Below, in pieces: positions 55,439 through 64,000 of a stretch of DNA of 64,000 nt (positions within the stretch are counted from its first letter, which is position 1; the number at the start of each line of letters is the position of its first letter). The position numbers and the translations under genes are program-made. Below the pieces are notes generated by a model. The model was given only the letters and a program-made list of their open reading frames with translations. It was not told the origin of the DNA and made no database searches. This DNA comes from Ruegeria sp. EL01 (lineage in GTDB: Bacteria; Pseudomonadota; Alphaproteobacteria; Rhodobacterales; Rhodobacteraceae), in contig NZ_OMPS01000004.1 in NCBI RefSeq assembly GCF_900313035.1, positions 1-64,000 of the forward strand. The letters are read 5' to 3'.

Positions 55439-55870
55439 CTACAGCACGCCGATTTCAGCCAACGCGCGGTTGAGGTCGTCGGGCAGGGCGTCGTCCTGAG
55501 ATCGGCCCTTTGGCAGATCCGGGGGGGTGTCTTCGGGTTTCAGATAGCGCCAGCCTTGAAACGGTCGTTTCTGAGCGTTCTGGGTGCGATGCACTTCGGG
55601 CTCCAGCACAATAGCACAGCGGCGGATGCCATCTTCGCCGATGACCTCATCCAGTCGCAGGATGCGCTGGCGGCATTGAACCACACCTTTGATCACCCAA
55701 TAGATTGATCCGCCGTTCACAATCTCGGCTTCGCGCTTGGGCCACATGCGGGTGACATGACGTGGCAATTCGTCCGCATAAAGCGGCTTACGGCTGTCTT
55801 GCCATTCGATCAGCGTGTCGACGCTTTCCGACCCAACCGACAGTTTTATGAGGTTTATGTACTTATCCAC
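55439..55870 (-). CDS. DUF1489 family protein
   Basis: The protein of about 143 residues has YINLIKLSVGSESVDTLIEWQ, VTRMWPKREAEIVNGGSIYW and CRQRILRLDE, matching the alphaproteobacterial DUF1489 family. The start is best placed at the GTG at 55870 (VDKYINLIKL), because the family begins there; an ATG at 55921 would add 17 residues with no match. The function is unknown. The start codon overlaps a DnaA-box-like sequence. Confidence 0.8.
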   Translation of the reverse strand: MDKYINLIKLSVGSESVDTLIEWQDSRKPLYADELPRHVTRMWPKREAEIVNGGSIYWVIKGVVQCRQRILRLDEVIGEDGIRRCAIVLEPEVHRTQNAQKRPFQGWRYLKPEDTPPDLPKGRSQDDALPDDLNRALAEIGVL

Positions 55871-55871
55871 A
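55863..55871 (+). promoter_or_regulatory. Consensus DnaA box upstream of nrdJ
   Basis: TTATCCACA exactly matches the E. coli DnaA box. It is single, 134 bases upstream of nrdJ and at the start codon of the DUF1489 gene. Regulation of ribonucleotide reductase by DnaA is known for E. coli nrdAB. Here it is only a candidate. Confidence 0.4.
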
Positions 55872-56004
55872 ATTTGCTCACAGAGTCGTCCTGAAGGAAT
55901 TGTCTCGTATGGTAAGCTCATCGACGGAAGTCATCAAGTTATGGTGGCGCTTTGTGATAGAGTTGGTCTATCTTGTATGCCTCGCAGAAAAATAGGAATC
56001 ACCA

Positions 56005-58287
56005 ATGAGCCGCTTTGCCGCCCCCATCGCCGAGCAGATCTGGGACATGAAATACCGCTTTAAACAGGCGGATGGCACGCCCATCGACCAGACGGTTGAA
56101 GATAGCTGGCGACGTATCGCGCGGGATCTGGCCCGGGTGGAAGAAGACTCGGCGCATTGGGAAGAAAAATTCTATGAGGCGCTGGAGGACTTCAAATACC
56201 TGCCTGCCGGACGCATTACAGCTGGCGCCGGGACTGCGCGGCGCGTGACGTTGTTCAACTGCTTCGTCATGGGCACGGTCCCAGACAGTATGGGCGGTAT
56301 CTTCGACATGTTGAAAGAGGCGGCTTTGACCATGCAGCAGGGTGGGGGGATCGGATATGATTTCTCGACCATCCGACCGCGCGGCGCGGATGTGCATGGG
56401 GTAGCAGCCGATGCGTCGGGCCCGCTCAGCTTTATGGACGTGTGGGACGCGATGTGCCGCACCATCATGTCCGCCGGGTCGCGCCGCGGTGCAATGATGG
56501 CGACGATGCGGTGCGATCACCCGGACATCGAGCATTTCATCACCGCCAAATCCGACCCGGCCCGCCTGCGCATGTTTAACATGTCGGTGCTGGTCACCGA
56601 TGCGTTTATGGAAGCGGTCAAAGCCGACGGCCCGTGGGAATTGGTGTTTGGTGACAAGGTCTATCACACCGTTCAAGCCCGCGATCTTTGGAACAAGATC
56701 ATGCAGGCGACCTATGATTATGCCGAGCCGGGCGTGATTTTCATCGACCGCATCAATACAGCCAACAACCTCAGCTATGTCGAAACCATTGCAGCCACGA
56801 ACCCCTGTGGCGAGCAGCCGCTGCCACCTTATGGCGCTTGTCTGCTGGGGTCGATCAACATGGCGCGTTTGGTTGCAGAGCCGTTCGAAAACGGTGCGCA
56901 TCTGGACGAGGCAGCAATGCAGGACCTCGTCGCAACGGCCGTTCGGATGATGGACAACGTGGTGGACACGTCGAAGTTCCCACTGCCGGAACAAGCCGCT
57001 GAAGCACAGGCCAAACGTCGCATCGGGCTCGGTGTGACTGGTCTGGCGGATGCGCTGCTCATGTTGGGGCTGCGCTATGGCTCTGACGAGGCGGCGCGCC
57101 AGACCGAGCGCTGGTTGCACGCGATTGCTCGCGCCGCGTATCTGGCGTCGGTCGATTTGGCGCGCGAAAAGGGGGCTTTCCCCCTGTTTGATGCCGACAA
57201 ATACCTATCCAGCGGCACCATGCAGCAGATGGATGGCGATGTGCGCGATGCAATCCGTGAACACGGTATTCGCAATGCGTTGCTGACCTCGATCGCGCCA
57301 ACCGGAACCATTTCGCTTTATGCCGGGAATGTGTCTTCCGGGATCGAGCCGGTCTTTGCCTATGCCTACACGCGCAAAGTGTTGCAAAAGGACGGCTCGC
57401 GGACCGAAGAAGAAGTGGTCGACTACGCTGTGCAGATGTGGCGCGATAAGTTTGGTGACGAGAAACTACCCGAGTATTTTGTGAATGCTCAGACATTGCC
57501 TCCGAGCGATCATGTTAAAATGCAGGCGGCAGCGCAAAAATGGATCGACAGCTCGATCTCCAAGACGATCAATTGTCCCGAAGACATCAGCTTTGACGCG
57601 TTCAAGGACGTCTACATGCAGGCATGGGATCAAGGCTGCAAAGGGTGCACAACCTATCGCCCGAACGATGTGACCGGATCGGTTCTGACCGTGTCAGAGA
57701 GCGAGGACAAGGTCCCGGGCGAAAGCGCAGACGCGCCGCACCAGGTCGATGGTGGGGAAGTCGTCTATATGTCCGAACCGCTGGATCGCCCTCAATCGCT
57801 GGAGGGGTCGACCTACAAGTTGAAATGGCCGGATAGCGAACATGCGATTTATCTGACCATTAATGACATTGTCATCGGTGGGCGTCGGCGTCCGTTTGAA
57901 GTTTTTATCAACTCGAAGAACATGGAACACTACGCTTGGACGCTTGCGCTGACCCGGATGATTTCTGCCGTGTTCCGTCGTGGTGGGGACGTTTCCTTTG
58001 TGGTTGAAGAGCTGAAGGCTGTTTTCGATCCCCGTGGTGGGGCCTGGGTCAAAGGTAAGTACATCCCATCGATTCTGGCCGCGATTGGCGGGGTGATCGA
58101 ACAACACATGGTTAACATCGGCTTCCTTGAAGGCGAAGGGATGGGTCTCAAGTCCGACCCGCAGGCGCAAGTGGTCAACATGAATGCACCACGCGGTAAA
58201 GCATGTCCATCCTGTGGCCAGTTTGACATGGTTATGATTGAGGGCTGCATGACCTGCCGCAGTTGTGGACACTCGAAATGTGGTTGA
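56005..58287 (+). CDS. nrdJ: Adenosylcobalamin-dependent (class II) ribonucleoside-diphosphate reductase
   Basis: The 760-residue protein has the reductase barrel with FNCFVMGTVPDSMGGIF, LRMFNMSVLVTDAFM and ATNPCGEQPLPPYGACLLGS (Cys and Glu of the active site), then SIAPTGTISLYAGNVSSGIEP. The C-terminal zinc ribbon has CPSCGQ and CMTCRSCGHSKC. It makes deoxyribonucleotides with or without oxygen if B12 is present. No class I subunit gene is beside it. I saw no cobalamin riboswitch in the short leader. Confidence 0.95.
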   Translation: MSRFAAPIAEQIWDMKYRFKQADGTPIDQTVEDSWRRIARDLARVEEDSAHWEEKFYEALEDFKYLPAGRITAGAGTARRVTLFNCFVMGTVPDSMGGIFDMLKEAALTMQQGGGIGYDFSTIRPRGADVHGVAADASGPLSFMDVWDAMCRTIMSAGSRRGAMMATMRCDHPDIEHFITAKSDPARLRMFNMSVLVTDAFMEAVKADGPWELVFGDKVYHTVQARDLWNKIMQATYDYAEPGVIFIDRINTANNLSYVETIAATNPCGEQPLPPYGACLLGSINMARLVAEPFENGAHLDEAAMQDLVATAVRMMDNVVDTSKFPLPEQAAEAQAKRRIGLGVTGLADALLMLGLRYGSDEAARQTERWLHAIARAAYLASVDLAREKGAFPLFDADKYLSSGTMQQMDGDVRDAIREHGIRNALLTSIAPTGTISLYAGNVSSGIEPVFAYAYTRKVLQKDGSRTEEEVVDYAVQMWRDKFGDEKLPEYFVNAQTLPPSDHVKMQAAAQKWIDSSISKTINCPEDISFDAFKDVYMQAWDQGCKGCTTYRPNDVTGSVLTVSESEDKVPGESADAPHQVDGGEVVYMSEPLDRPQSLEGSTYKLKWPDSEHAIYLTINDIVIGGRRRPFEVFINSKNMEHYAWTLALTRMISAVFRRGGDVSFVVEELKAVFDPRGGAWVKGKYIPSILAAIGGVIEQHMVNIGFLEGEGMGLKSDPQAQVVNMNAPRGKACPSCGQFDMVMIEGCMTCRSCGHSKCG

Positions 58288-58778
58288 CCAATTGCGAACG
58301 CATGCTTGTGTATGAAACAATCGGGTAGCTGAACCCTACAAGCCGATCTATTTCATGAGTTTTCGCCACGTCTAAGCGGCGATGCCAAGGGATGCGCGCG
58401 ATGTCTTTTCAATTAGCTCGTTCTCATCGAGAAAGAGGACGCCTCGTGTAGTATGACCAAGGCGCCGCCGTACGTAGTTATCGACTAAAGTCGTGGTGTA
58501 ATCGAAATCCGCCGATAAGGGATTCGAGCATCGAAGATAGTATGCTCAGTCCCGTTATGAAGACCAATCTGCATCCCTTTTGCTGCGGCTTCATACAATG
58601 GTTTTGGATTCTGACCCCATCACGACCTCTCCAGCGGCCGGTACCGAACCAATTCACGTAAACTTTCGGCCTAAGCCGCTTGAATTCTGCCCAAAGTCTA
58701 ATTTTGTCATTCCTGAACGCTTCCCAGATTGATGCGACCGCACTTTCGCGTTGGTTAATTTCTTAGAAAGGAATGCAG
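58288..58778. other. Long intergenic region after nrdJ with a possible gene remnant
   Basis: The minus strand from about 58500 to a TAG at 58372 encodes a protein-like segment (DNYVRRRLGHTTRGVLFLDE, then NELIEKTSRASLG) without a start in the same frame. I do not recognise it; it may be the 3' end of a decayed gene. The rest shows no gene and no terminator. The right end is the PepSY gene promoter region. Confidence 0.3.
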
Positions 58779-59054
58779 ATGAACAGTTTTGGTAAATGGG
58801 CGACGCTGGCCGCTATTTCCATCCCAGGTCTGGCCACGGCTCAGATAAATGTAGGTGATGCGTTGGGATCGACAGAGGAAAGCATCCGTTCAGCGCTTGA
58901 AGCTCAAGGTTATGCCATCTCGGATGTTGAAACCGAGGGCGGTGAAATCGAAGTCCAAGCGTCCTTAGATGGCAAAGACTATGAGATCGAAGTGTCAATC
59001 GAGACAGGCCAGATCGTCGAGATCGAAGAAGAAAACGATACAGATGAGGGTTAA
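58779..59054 (+). CDS. Small exported PepSY-domain protein
   Basis: The 91-residue protein has a Sec signal (MNSFGKWATLAAISIPGLAT, before AQINVG) and one PepSY-like unit: IRSALEAQGYAISDVETEGG, then IEVQASLDGKDYEIEV and GQIVEIEEE. The start at 58779 is spaced well from AAGGA; ATG at 58773 is too close. Small PepSY proteins often neighbour cytochrome or ferric-reductase-like proteins and two-component genes. The stop overlaps the next gene. Confidence 0.78.
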   Translation: MNSFGKWATLAAISIPGLATAQINVGDALGSTEESIRSALEAQGYAISDVETEGGEIEVQASLDGKDYEIEVSIETGQIVEIEEENDTDEG

Positions 59055-59634
59055 AGCTTCATCGGTGCGCCCTGCTCACGGGCGCACCCCTGGCCCATTC
59101 AAATCCGGCAACAAAAAGCATCCGGTCGCCTTATGGTCATTGTTCGCGCTGCAATCCGTTTGCTGCGCTTACTTTCTGATGGACATTCTTGTGGATGTTC
59201 TTTGGCCATCAATCAGCATCGGCCTGGCTGAGAGCGACTTCGCAGAGGCGCTGATTACAGTTGCACTATTCAGTGGCTTGGCCTTTACGGCAAACGAGTT
59301 GCGGCAAGTGCAGATCCGTCACACCAGGCTTGAAGCTCAGATAAGAACGGCTGCGGGTGCCTTCAGCGAAGTCTTAGAGGCCCATTTTCGGACGTGGTCC
59401 CTAACTCGGGCAGAACGTGAAGTGGCCATTCTTGCAATCAAGGGTTTTTCGATTGGTGAAATTGCTGATCTGAGAAAAACAAAACAGGGAACGATCAAAG
59501 CTCAATGCGCTTCGGTCTATCGAAAGGCCGGCGTTTCAGGGCGTCTGCAGCTTATGAGCGTGTTTGTCGACGATCTTCTTGCTGACAGTTTGGTTAGCTC
59601 CACAAACCCTGCAAATCTCAAGGAAGACACATGA
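59044..59634 (+). CDS. Membrane-anchored LuxR-type transcriptional regulator
   Basis: The 196-residue protein has two predicted TM helices (about 30-55 and 65-90; LWSLFALQSVCCAYFLMDIL and EALITVALFSGLAFTA). A charged coiled stretch and a C-terminal LuxR/GerE helix-turn-helix follow (WSLTRAEREVAILAIKGFSI, GEIADLRKTKQGTIKAQ, VYRKAGVSGR). No receiver domain. The start at 59044 is inside the end of the PepSY gene; the upstream frame overlaps it and is not used. It may read an envelope signal through its TM region and control this operon. Confidence 0.82.
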   Translation: MRVKASSVRPAHGRTPGPFKSGNKKHPVALWSLFALQSVCCAYFLMDILVDVLWPSISIGLAESDFAEALITVALFSGLAFTANELRQVQIRHTRLEAQIRTAAGAFSEVLEAHFRTWSLTRAEREVAILAIKGFSIGEIADLRKTKQGTIKAQCASVYRKAGVSGRLQLMSVFVDDLLADSLVSSTNPANLKEDT

Positions 59635-60953
59635 GGCCAATCGGGCTAGTTTTGATTTGTGCGACAGTCGCGTATCCGGGATACCAGCTTTTGGCTTTGC
59701 CCGGGATCACCGATCAGGTCGCATTGTTTTCGCAGTACATGGGTCTTGCTGCACTTGTCCTAATGTCGTGGGGCCAGCTATTGGCGACACGCATGAGGGG
59801 GGTCGAACAGCTGTTCGGCGGGCTTGATCGCGTCTATGTACTGCACAAATGGGCAGGTATTGCGGCAATGGCAGCTATCCTGCTGCACGATCTGATTGGG
59901 GCCGAGATGCGCGGATTGGGGGCCGAAACCACCCTAAACGATATTGCTGAATCGCTAGGTGAAATCAGCTTCTACGGGCTGATCTTTCTGGTTCTGATAT
60001 CTGTTGCGACGTTTATCCCCTATCACCTCTGGAAATGGACGCACAAAGCTATGGGCGCTTTGTTTGCCATCGGCAGCCTTCATTTCTTCCTGATTGCAAA
60101 GCCCTTTCCGATGACGGATTTTGCCGGGTTGTATACGGGATTGTTTTGTGTGGCAGGCATTGCATCTTATCTTTGGATGCTGCTGCCACAGAACTTGCGT
60201 CCAACGCATAGGTACAAAGTATCGAATATCGAAGCGACGGGTGGCGCGCTGGCCATCAAACTTGAGCCAGTCAGCAAGGGACTAAACCCATCGCCTGGAC
60301 AGTTTGGTGTTCTGCGTTTTTCCGGTGCAGGTTTACGCGAACCACATCCGTTTAGCTTTTCAAAAATAGATCCGGACCGGGTTTTGCGTGTCACCGTAAA
60401 AGCACTTGGAGACTACACTTCTAAACTGACCAGCGAACTTGAAGATGGTCAGTTGGTTCGTGTCCAGGGCCCTTTCGGACGTTTCCGTCAATCGGGCAGA
60501 GGCCGACAGGTCTGGGTCGCAGGTGGGATCGGGATCACTCCGTTTCTTGCCTGGGCGGATGCGCTGAGCGTTGATGGCGAACCAGTCGACCTGTTCTACT
60601 GCATGAGATCTCGAAAGGATGCTCCGCATCTGGAAGAGGTCGAAAAACTCGCCCAGACCAAATCGAACCTGTCTTTGCATCTCATGGTCTCTCAGGAAAA
60701 CCGGCGTATCAGTGCTGAGCACATAAGCGACGTGATCGGTCCTGATCTATCACGTGTTACCTTCTCTTTTTGCGGCCCGGTTTCCCTTAGGCTGTCGCTT
60801 AAGCAAGGCTTGCGCCGCTACGGAGTATCCGCGCGCCGTTTTCGCTATGAAGAATTTGAATTCCGCACAGGTATCGGTGTTCGACAGTTTTTCAATTGGC
60901 TCTTGCGTCGAAAATTTTTCAAATTCAACCGGATAAGAATACTACAACCCTGA
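59631..60953 (+). CDS. Ferric-reductase-like transmembrane flavocytochrome
   Basis: The 440-residue protein has six predicted TM helices (first 200 residues) with His candidates for haem (LHKWAGIAAMAAILLHDLIG; KWTHKAMGALFAIGSLHFFL). A FAD-binding domain follows (PGQFGVLRF, EPHPFSFS), then an NAD(P)-binding domain (VWVAGGIGITPFLAWA; FSFCGPVSLRLSL). It moves electrons from NAD(P)H across the inner membrane, to metal, oxygen or a partner. The ATG overlaps the LuxR gene stop. Homologous fusions include ferric reductases and NADPH-oxidase-like proteins; the acceptor is unknown. Confidence 0.88.
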   Translation: MRPIGLVLICATVAYPGYQLLALPGITDQVALFSQYMGLAALVLMSWGQLLATRMRGVEQLFGGLDRVYVLHKWAGIAAMAAILLHDLIGAEMRGLGAETTLNDIAESLGEISFYGLIFLVLISVATFIPYHLWKWTHKAMGALFAIGSLHFFLIAKPFPMTDFAGLYTGLFCVAGIASYLWMLLPQNLRPTHRYKVSNIEATGGALAIKLEPVSKGLNPSPGQFGVLRFSGAGLREPHPFSFSKIDPDRVLRVTVKALGDYTSKLTSELEDGQLVRVQGPFGRFRQSGRGRQVWVAGGIGITPFLAWADALSVDGEPVDLFYCMRSRKDAPHLEEVEKLAQTKSNLSLHLMVSQENRRISAEHISDVIGPDLSRVTFSFCGPVSLRLSLKQGLRRYGVSARRFRYEEFEFRTGIGVRQFFNWLLRRKFFKFNRIRILQP

Positions 60954-61032
60954 ACGACCCGGCTGTGTTCACGTAGTCAACAACTTCATATGTCAGCATC
61001 AACAAGGTTTGCCATCCTTGCGCTTCGGACAA

Positions 61033-61058
61033 GAAAGCCGACCCAAGGATCGGCTTTC
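61033..61058. terminator. Terminator between convergent ferric reductase and autotransporter genes
   Basis: GAAAGCCGA and TCGGCTTTC form a perfect 9-bp stem with an 8-nt loop and T/A runs on both sides, so it can act in both directions. Confidence 0.75.
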
Positions 61059-61104
61059 ATTAAGAACTCATCCGACAGTACGCCTTAAGCGTGTAACTTT
61101 GTCT

Positions 61105-64000
61105 TTAGAAATGCCACTCATATGATGCCCACATTGCCTGTGTGGACACGTCAGCGCCAACGGTCGACTTGGCATCAAGACGCAAGATACCGCCATGGTC
61201 AAAGGACTTTTCATAGCTCAAACCAACCTCACCAAAAGTGTCAGAGCCGCTTCCACCCGACGCCAGAGAGAGCGAGTTTCCGAAGATGGCTACGTCCGTC
61301 ACCGAAGGGGCATTCGCATCCCTGTGCACGGCCGTCAGCGACGCGGAAAGGCTTCCACCCGCTATTGGTACCGCATATGCGCCACCGATCCGTGCCTCGC
61401 TGAACGAAACGGCCCTTTCACCCACTGTCGCGTTGGGGCTGCTGCCAGTCTCGGTATACCCATCCAGATTTTGTTCCCCGTACAAAAAGCTGGCCCGGGG
61501 TGTCAGGATCGCGCCGTTTACCATGAAATAGTCCCGCTGAGCCGCTACCAGCGCCGTGATCATGTCGCTGGAGTAGTGGGCCTCCGAAGGGCTGTTGCCG
61601 CTGCTCTGTGTCTCGCTGTGGTCCAGGTTGCCATACCCCAGACCAAAGCTGAGATCGGCAAAGCCAAAGTTCTGTGCGGCGCTCGCGCTGAGAAACACAC
61701 CAGACGTGTCGAAAGAGACTGAACCTAAGGTGCCATTATTCTTCAGATAGCTGGCACCGAAACCAAATCGAAATCCGGCTCCAAGATCGCGGGTCAAACC
61801 GGCGCTGGTGCTCCACATATTTGAGGAAAGCGCCGCAGAATTGCCGCTTGACGTTCCATCGCTTCGACTGCCGCTAACTAGGAAATACGGTCGAAACCCT
61901 TCAATGGCACCGCTTCCACGCGTGCTGAGCACCATCCTGTCTCGGCTGACACTGTCGCCACCGATGCCGCCCAATTGGCGTGCCAAGTCGTAAGACAAAC
62001 CCGCAATTTCGAACGATTGGTTTGTATTGGGCTGGAGCTCACTTGCATCGATTGAGGCATAGACAGGTGCTGCGCCACCTTCACCATCGACGAACCATCC
62101 CTGTGATGCCGACGTCCCCGACGTTGTGAACACGCCGTTACTCGTGTCGTCGTCCTGGAAACGATAAACAACTTTGCCACCTACATTCTCCAGGTTCACA
62201 TTGTGATCACTGATCCGAATTGTTCCATCGATGTTGGCAGTTGTGTCGACATTCAACGTTCCACCACCATCGCCAAGATAGACGCCATAGCTAAGGCCTG
62301 ATGAACTTGCAGCGATGTCGCCTTTAAGATTAATGGTGCCTCGGGCTGCGGTGACATGCAGGCCATAAGCTTCCGCAGTCGGACCTTGCGCTGATGAAAT
62401 GATTGAGCCGCTGTGCGTCAGAACACCGGCTGCGTCGATCTCGTCGATCTTCATGCCGTAGGAGGAGTAAGACGTCCCTCCCACGCCCGAGACATTGGCT
62501 GAAATACTCCCAGAGTTCGAGAATGTCCCGCTTACGATGTCTACTTCGATGCCCGTCGCATCAGCGGTAGACGTTCCTGACGCCCGCACCGACAGATTCC
62601 CCGAGTTGGTAAAGGACCCAACCACGTCGTCCATTTCGATCCCGTCCGCCCGGGCCATTTGCCCGTTTGCCGAAGCGGTTATGGAACCGGAGGTTGTGAC
62701 CTGACCGTCAAGTTGCCTAAGATCAATCCCGTTTGCATGCGCGGACGTTTGACCGGATGCCACCACAGCGATGTGTGCAGTGTTTACCAGAGTGCCGGTG
62801 ACCTTGCGCACATCAATGCCGTCCACATAGGCTTTGTTCGCAATGGCCTGAACAGAGATGTCGCCAACGTTGGAAAACTGTCCATCGAGATCCCTCAGAA
62901 CGATCCCAGCGGTAGAAGCAGATGACTGACCTGTCGCGCTAACCCTGATGTCGCCGCTGTTCGCAATCAGGCCATCAACAGAGCCAGTTTTAATTCCATG
63001 CGCATCGGCGACGGATCCTTCGGCAGAAACTGATATCGTGCCGGAATTGATTAGCTGACCGCCGATGTTGAACGCCGCTAACCCAGTCGCTGCGGCGGAT
63101 GCTGTACCTTTGGCTGAAACCGCAATAGAGCCGCTATTCTCATGGGAACCACCCACAAATAGCGCATCAATGCCCTCGGCATTGGCATATGATCCTTGTG
63201 CAGTTGCCGTGATCGTGCCTGAGTTTGCAAGGTGACCATCGAGCAGCCTGACTTCAATTCCTCGGGCGTCCGCCGAGGTGTCGCCAATCGCTTCTATCGA
63301 CAGTGTTCCGCTGTTGTTGAGGGCCCCATCAACAATAGAAACGCTGATGCCTTCTGCGACTGCAGTTGAGCCATTGGCCGCAATCGCCATAGAGCCACTG
63401 TTGTCGAGCGTCCCCGACACGCTGTTTGCAGAAATGCCTATTGCAGATGCCTGGGTTGTTCCCGTCGCAGAGATCGCCAGTGTCGCCGAGTTCTGTAGCA
63501 GGCCATCGACGCCTCGGGTCTGAATCCCGGCCGCGACTGCCTGACCACTGGCGGCGCGGGAAATGACCGCAACGGAACCGCTATTTGACAGGCTTCCGGC
63601 GATGTCGCGCGTGGAGATGCCCCTGGCTTGCGCAGATGTCGCGCCGTTGACGAGCAGCTCAAGGGAACCGCTGTTGGTTACCGCCCATCAATCTGGCTAA
63701 AATCCAATGCATCCGCGCGAGCGGCTGAGGACGTTCCCACAGCCTGAATTCTGATCAGCCCGGCATTTTCATAGGTTCCGGATGCCAAGACGTCCCCTGC
63801 GTCTATTCCGTCGACAGAGGCGCTTGATGCAATCGCGAACCCTGTCAGTTGACCGGTATTCAGAACACTGCCGCTGACATTGTTGGTTTCGATGATGTCG
63901 AAATACGCATCACCGGAATTGCCGGCGGTTGTGATGGTGATATCACCACTATTTTCGAAGCGCCCGAAAATGGTGGATACTTCGATGCCATTTCCGACTG
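61105..64000 (-). pseudogene. Repeat-rich autotransporter adhesin-like gene, frameshifted near 63687; 5' end outside window
   Basis: From the window end to about 63687 and again to 61105, the minus strand encodes one protein in two frames. The passenger is built of repeats of about 40 residues (GTLDNSGSMAIAANGSTAVA-type: NSG, A.G, A.GI, VDG). The C-terminal 270 residues are an autotransporter beta-barrel (GFRPYFLVSGSRSDG; AGLTRDLGAGFRFGFGASYL) ending in WASYEWHF with the terminal Phe typical of outer-membrane proteins. In the upper part DFSQIDG runs into a stop (GGGCGGTAA); one more G would restore AVTNSGSLELL and continue. So it is a real frameshift, phase variation or a sequencing error. 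The ATG at 63420 is not a credible start. Confidence 0.85.

Noticed and set aside
55922-56004. Cobalamin riboswitch before nrdJ
   Set aside because: The leader is too short and has no B12-box; none seen.
61105-64000. Passenger repeats as a CRISPR-like or non-coding repeat array
   Set aside because: Repeats are protein-level, imperfect and in a continuous reading frame leading into a beta-barrel; no CRISPR spacing.

Overview
The window looks like the chromosome of a marine alphaproteobacterium of the Rhodobacteraceae (Roseobacter group). This is judged from the housekeeping order infA-maf-RNase E/G-yacG-tRNA-Phe, the hisS-hisZ-hisG cluster, the B12-dependent NrdJ reductase, the xdhABC-purine transporter operon and the general protein style. 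Species cannot be named from sequence alone.

Layout. 1-1400: mobile debris downstream of tRNA-Phe. It holds the end of an IS21-type element, a gene cut off by it, an IS3 remnant and an AlpA-type regulator. 1563-4693: tRNA-Phe, yacG, RNase E/G, maf, infA and a carbon-nitrogen hydrolase. 5301-13252: an accessory block with a complete second IS21 copy, a serine recombinase broken by it, a coupled 48-residue ORF, a HerA/TraD-like ATPase, a low-GC membrane protein, an IS5-family element and a tyrosine integrase beside a 3' fragment of an initiator tRNA gene (the probable attachment scar). 13451-14650: an IS3-family element whose end now encodes the last residues of the neighbouring ABC ATPase.

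14615-22100: phosphorus scavenging, with ugpBAEC (glycerol-3-phosphate import), a divergent LysR regulator and a Tat-exported CpdB-like nucleotidase. 23462-32415: the most unusual part. Six same-strand genes encode an FHA protein, a Tat-exported tandem PilJ-domain protein, two paralogous PstS-like/OmpA fusions, a membrane Ser/Thr kinase with a PDZ-like exported part, and a PP2C phosphatase. No type VI secretion genes accompany them. I read this as a candidate envelope-sensing phospho-signalling system. 32476-36838: a ROK regulator and a fructose-type ABC importer. 36961-46349: a single seven-gene operon for purine uptake and xanthine oxidation.

46694-58287: housekeeping genes (dnaE, an SDR, slyX, hisS, hisZ, hisG, a DUF1489 protein, nrdJ) and two small exported proteins. 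58779-60953: a three-gene operon of PepSY protein, membrane LuxR regulator and ferric-reductase-like flavocytochrome. 61105-64000: a repeat-rich autotransporter that appears broken by a one-base frameshift and runs off the window.

All family assignments come from reading motifs by eye. No database search was run.
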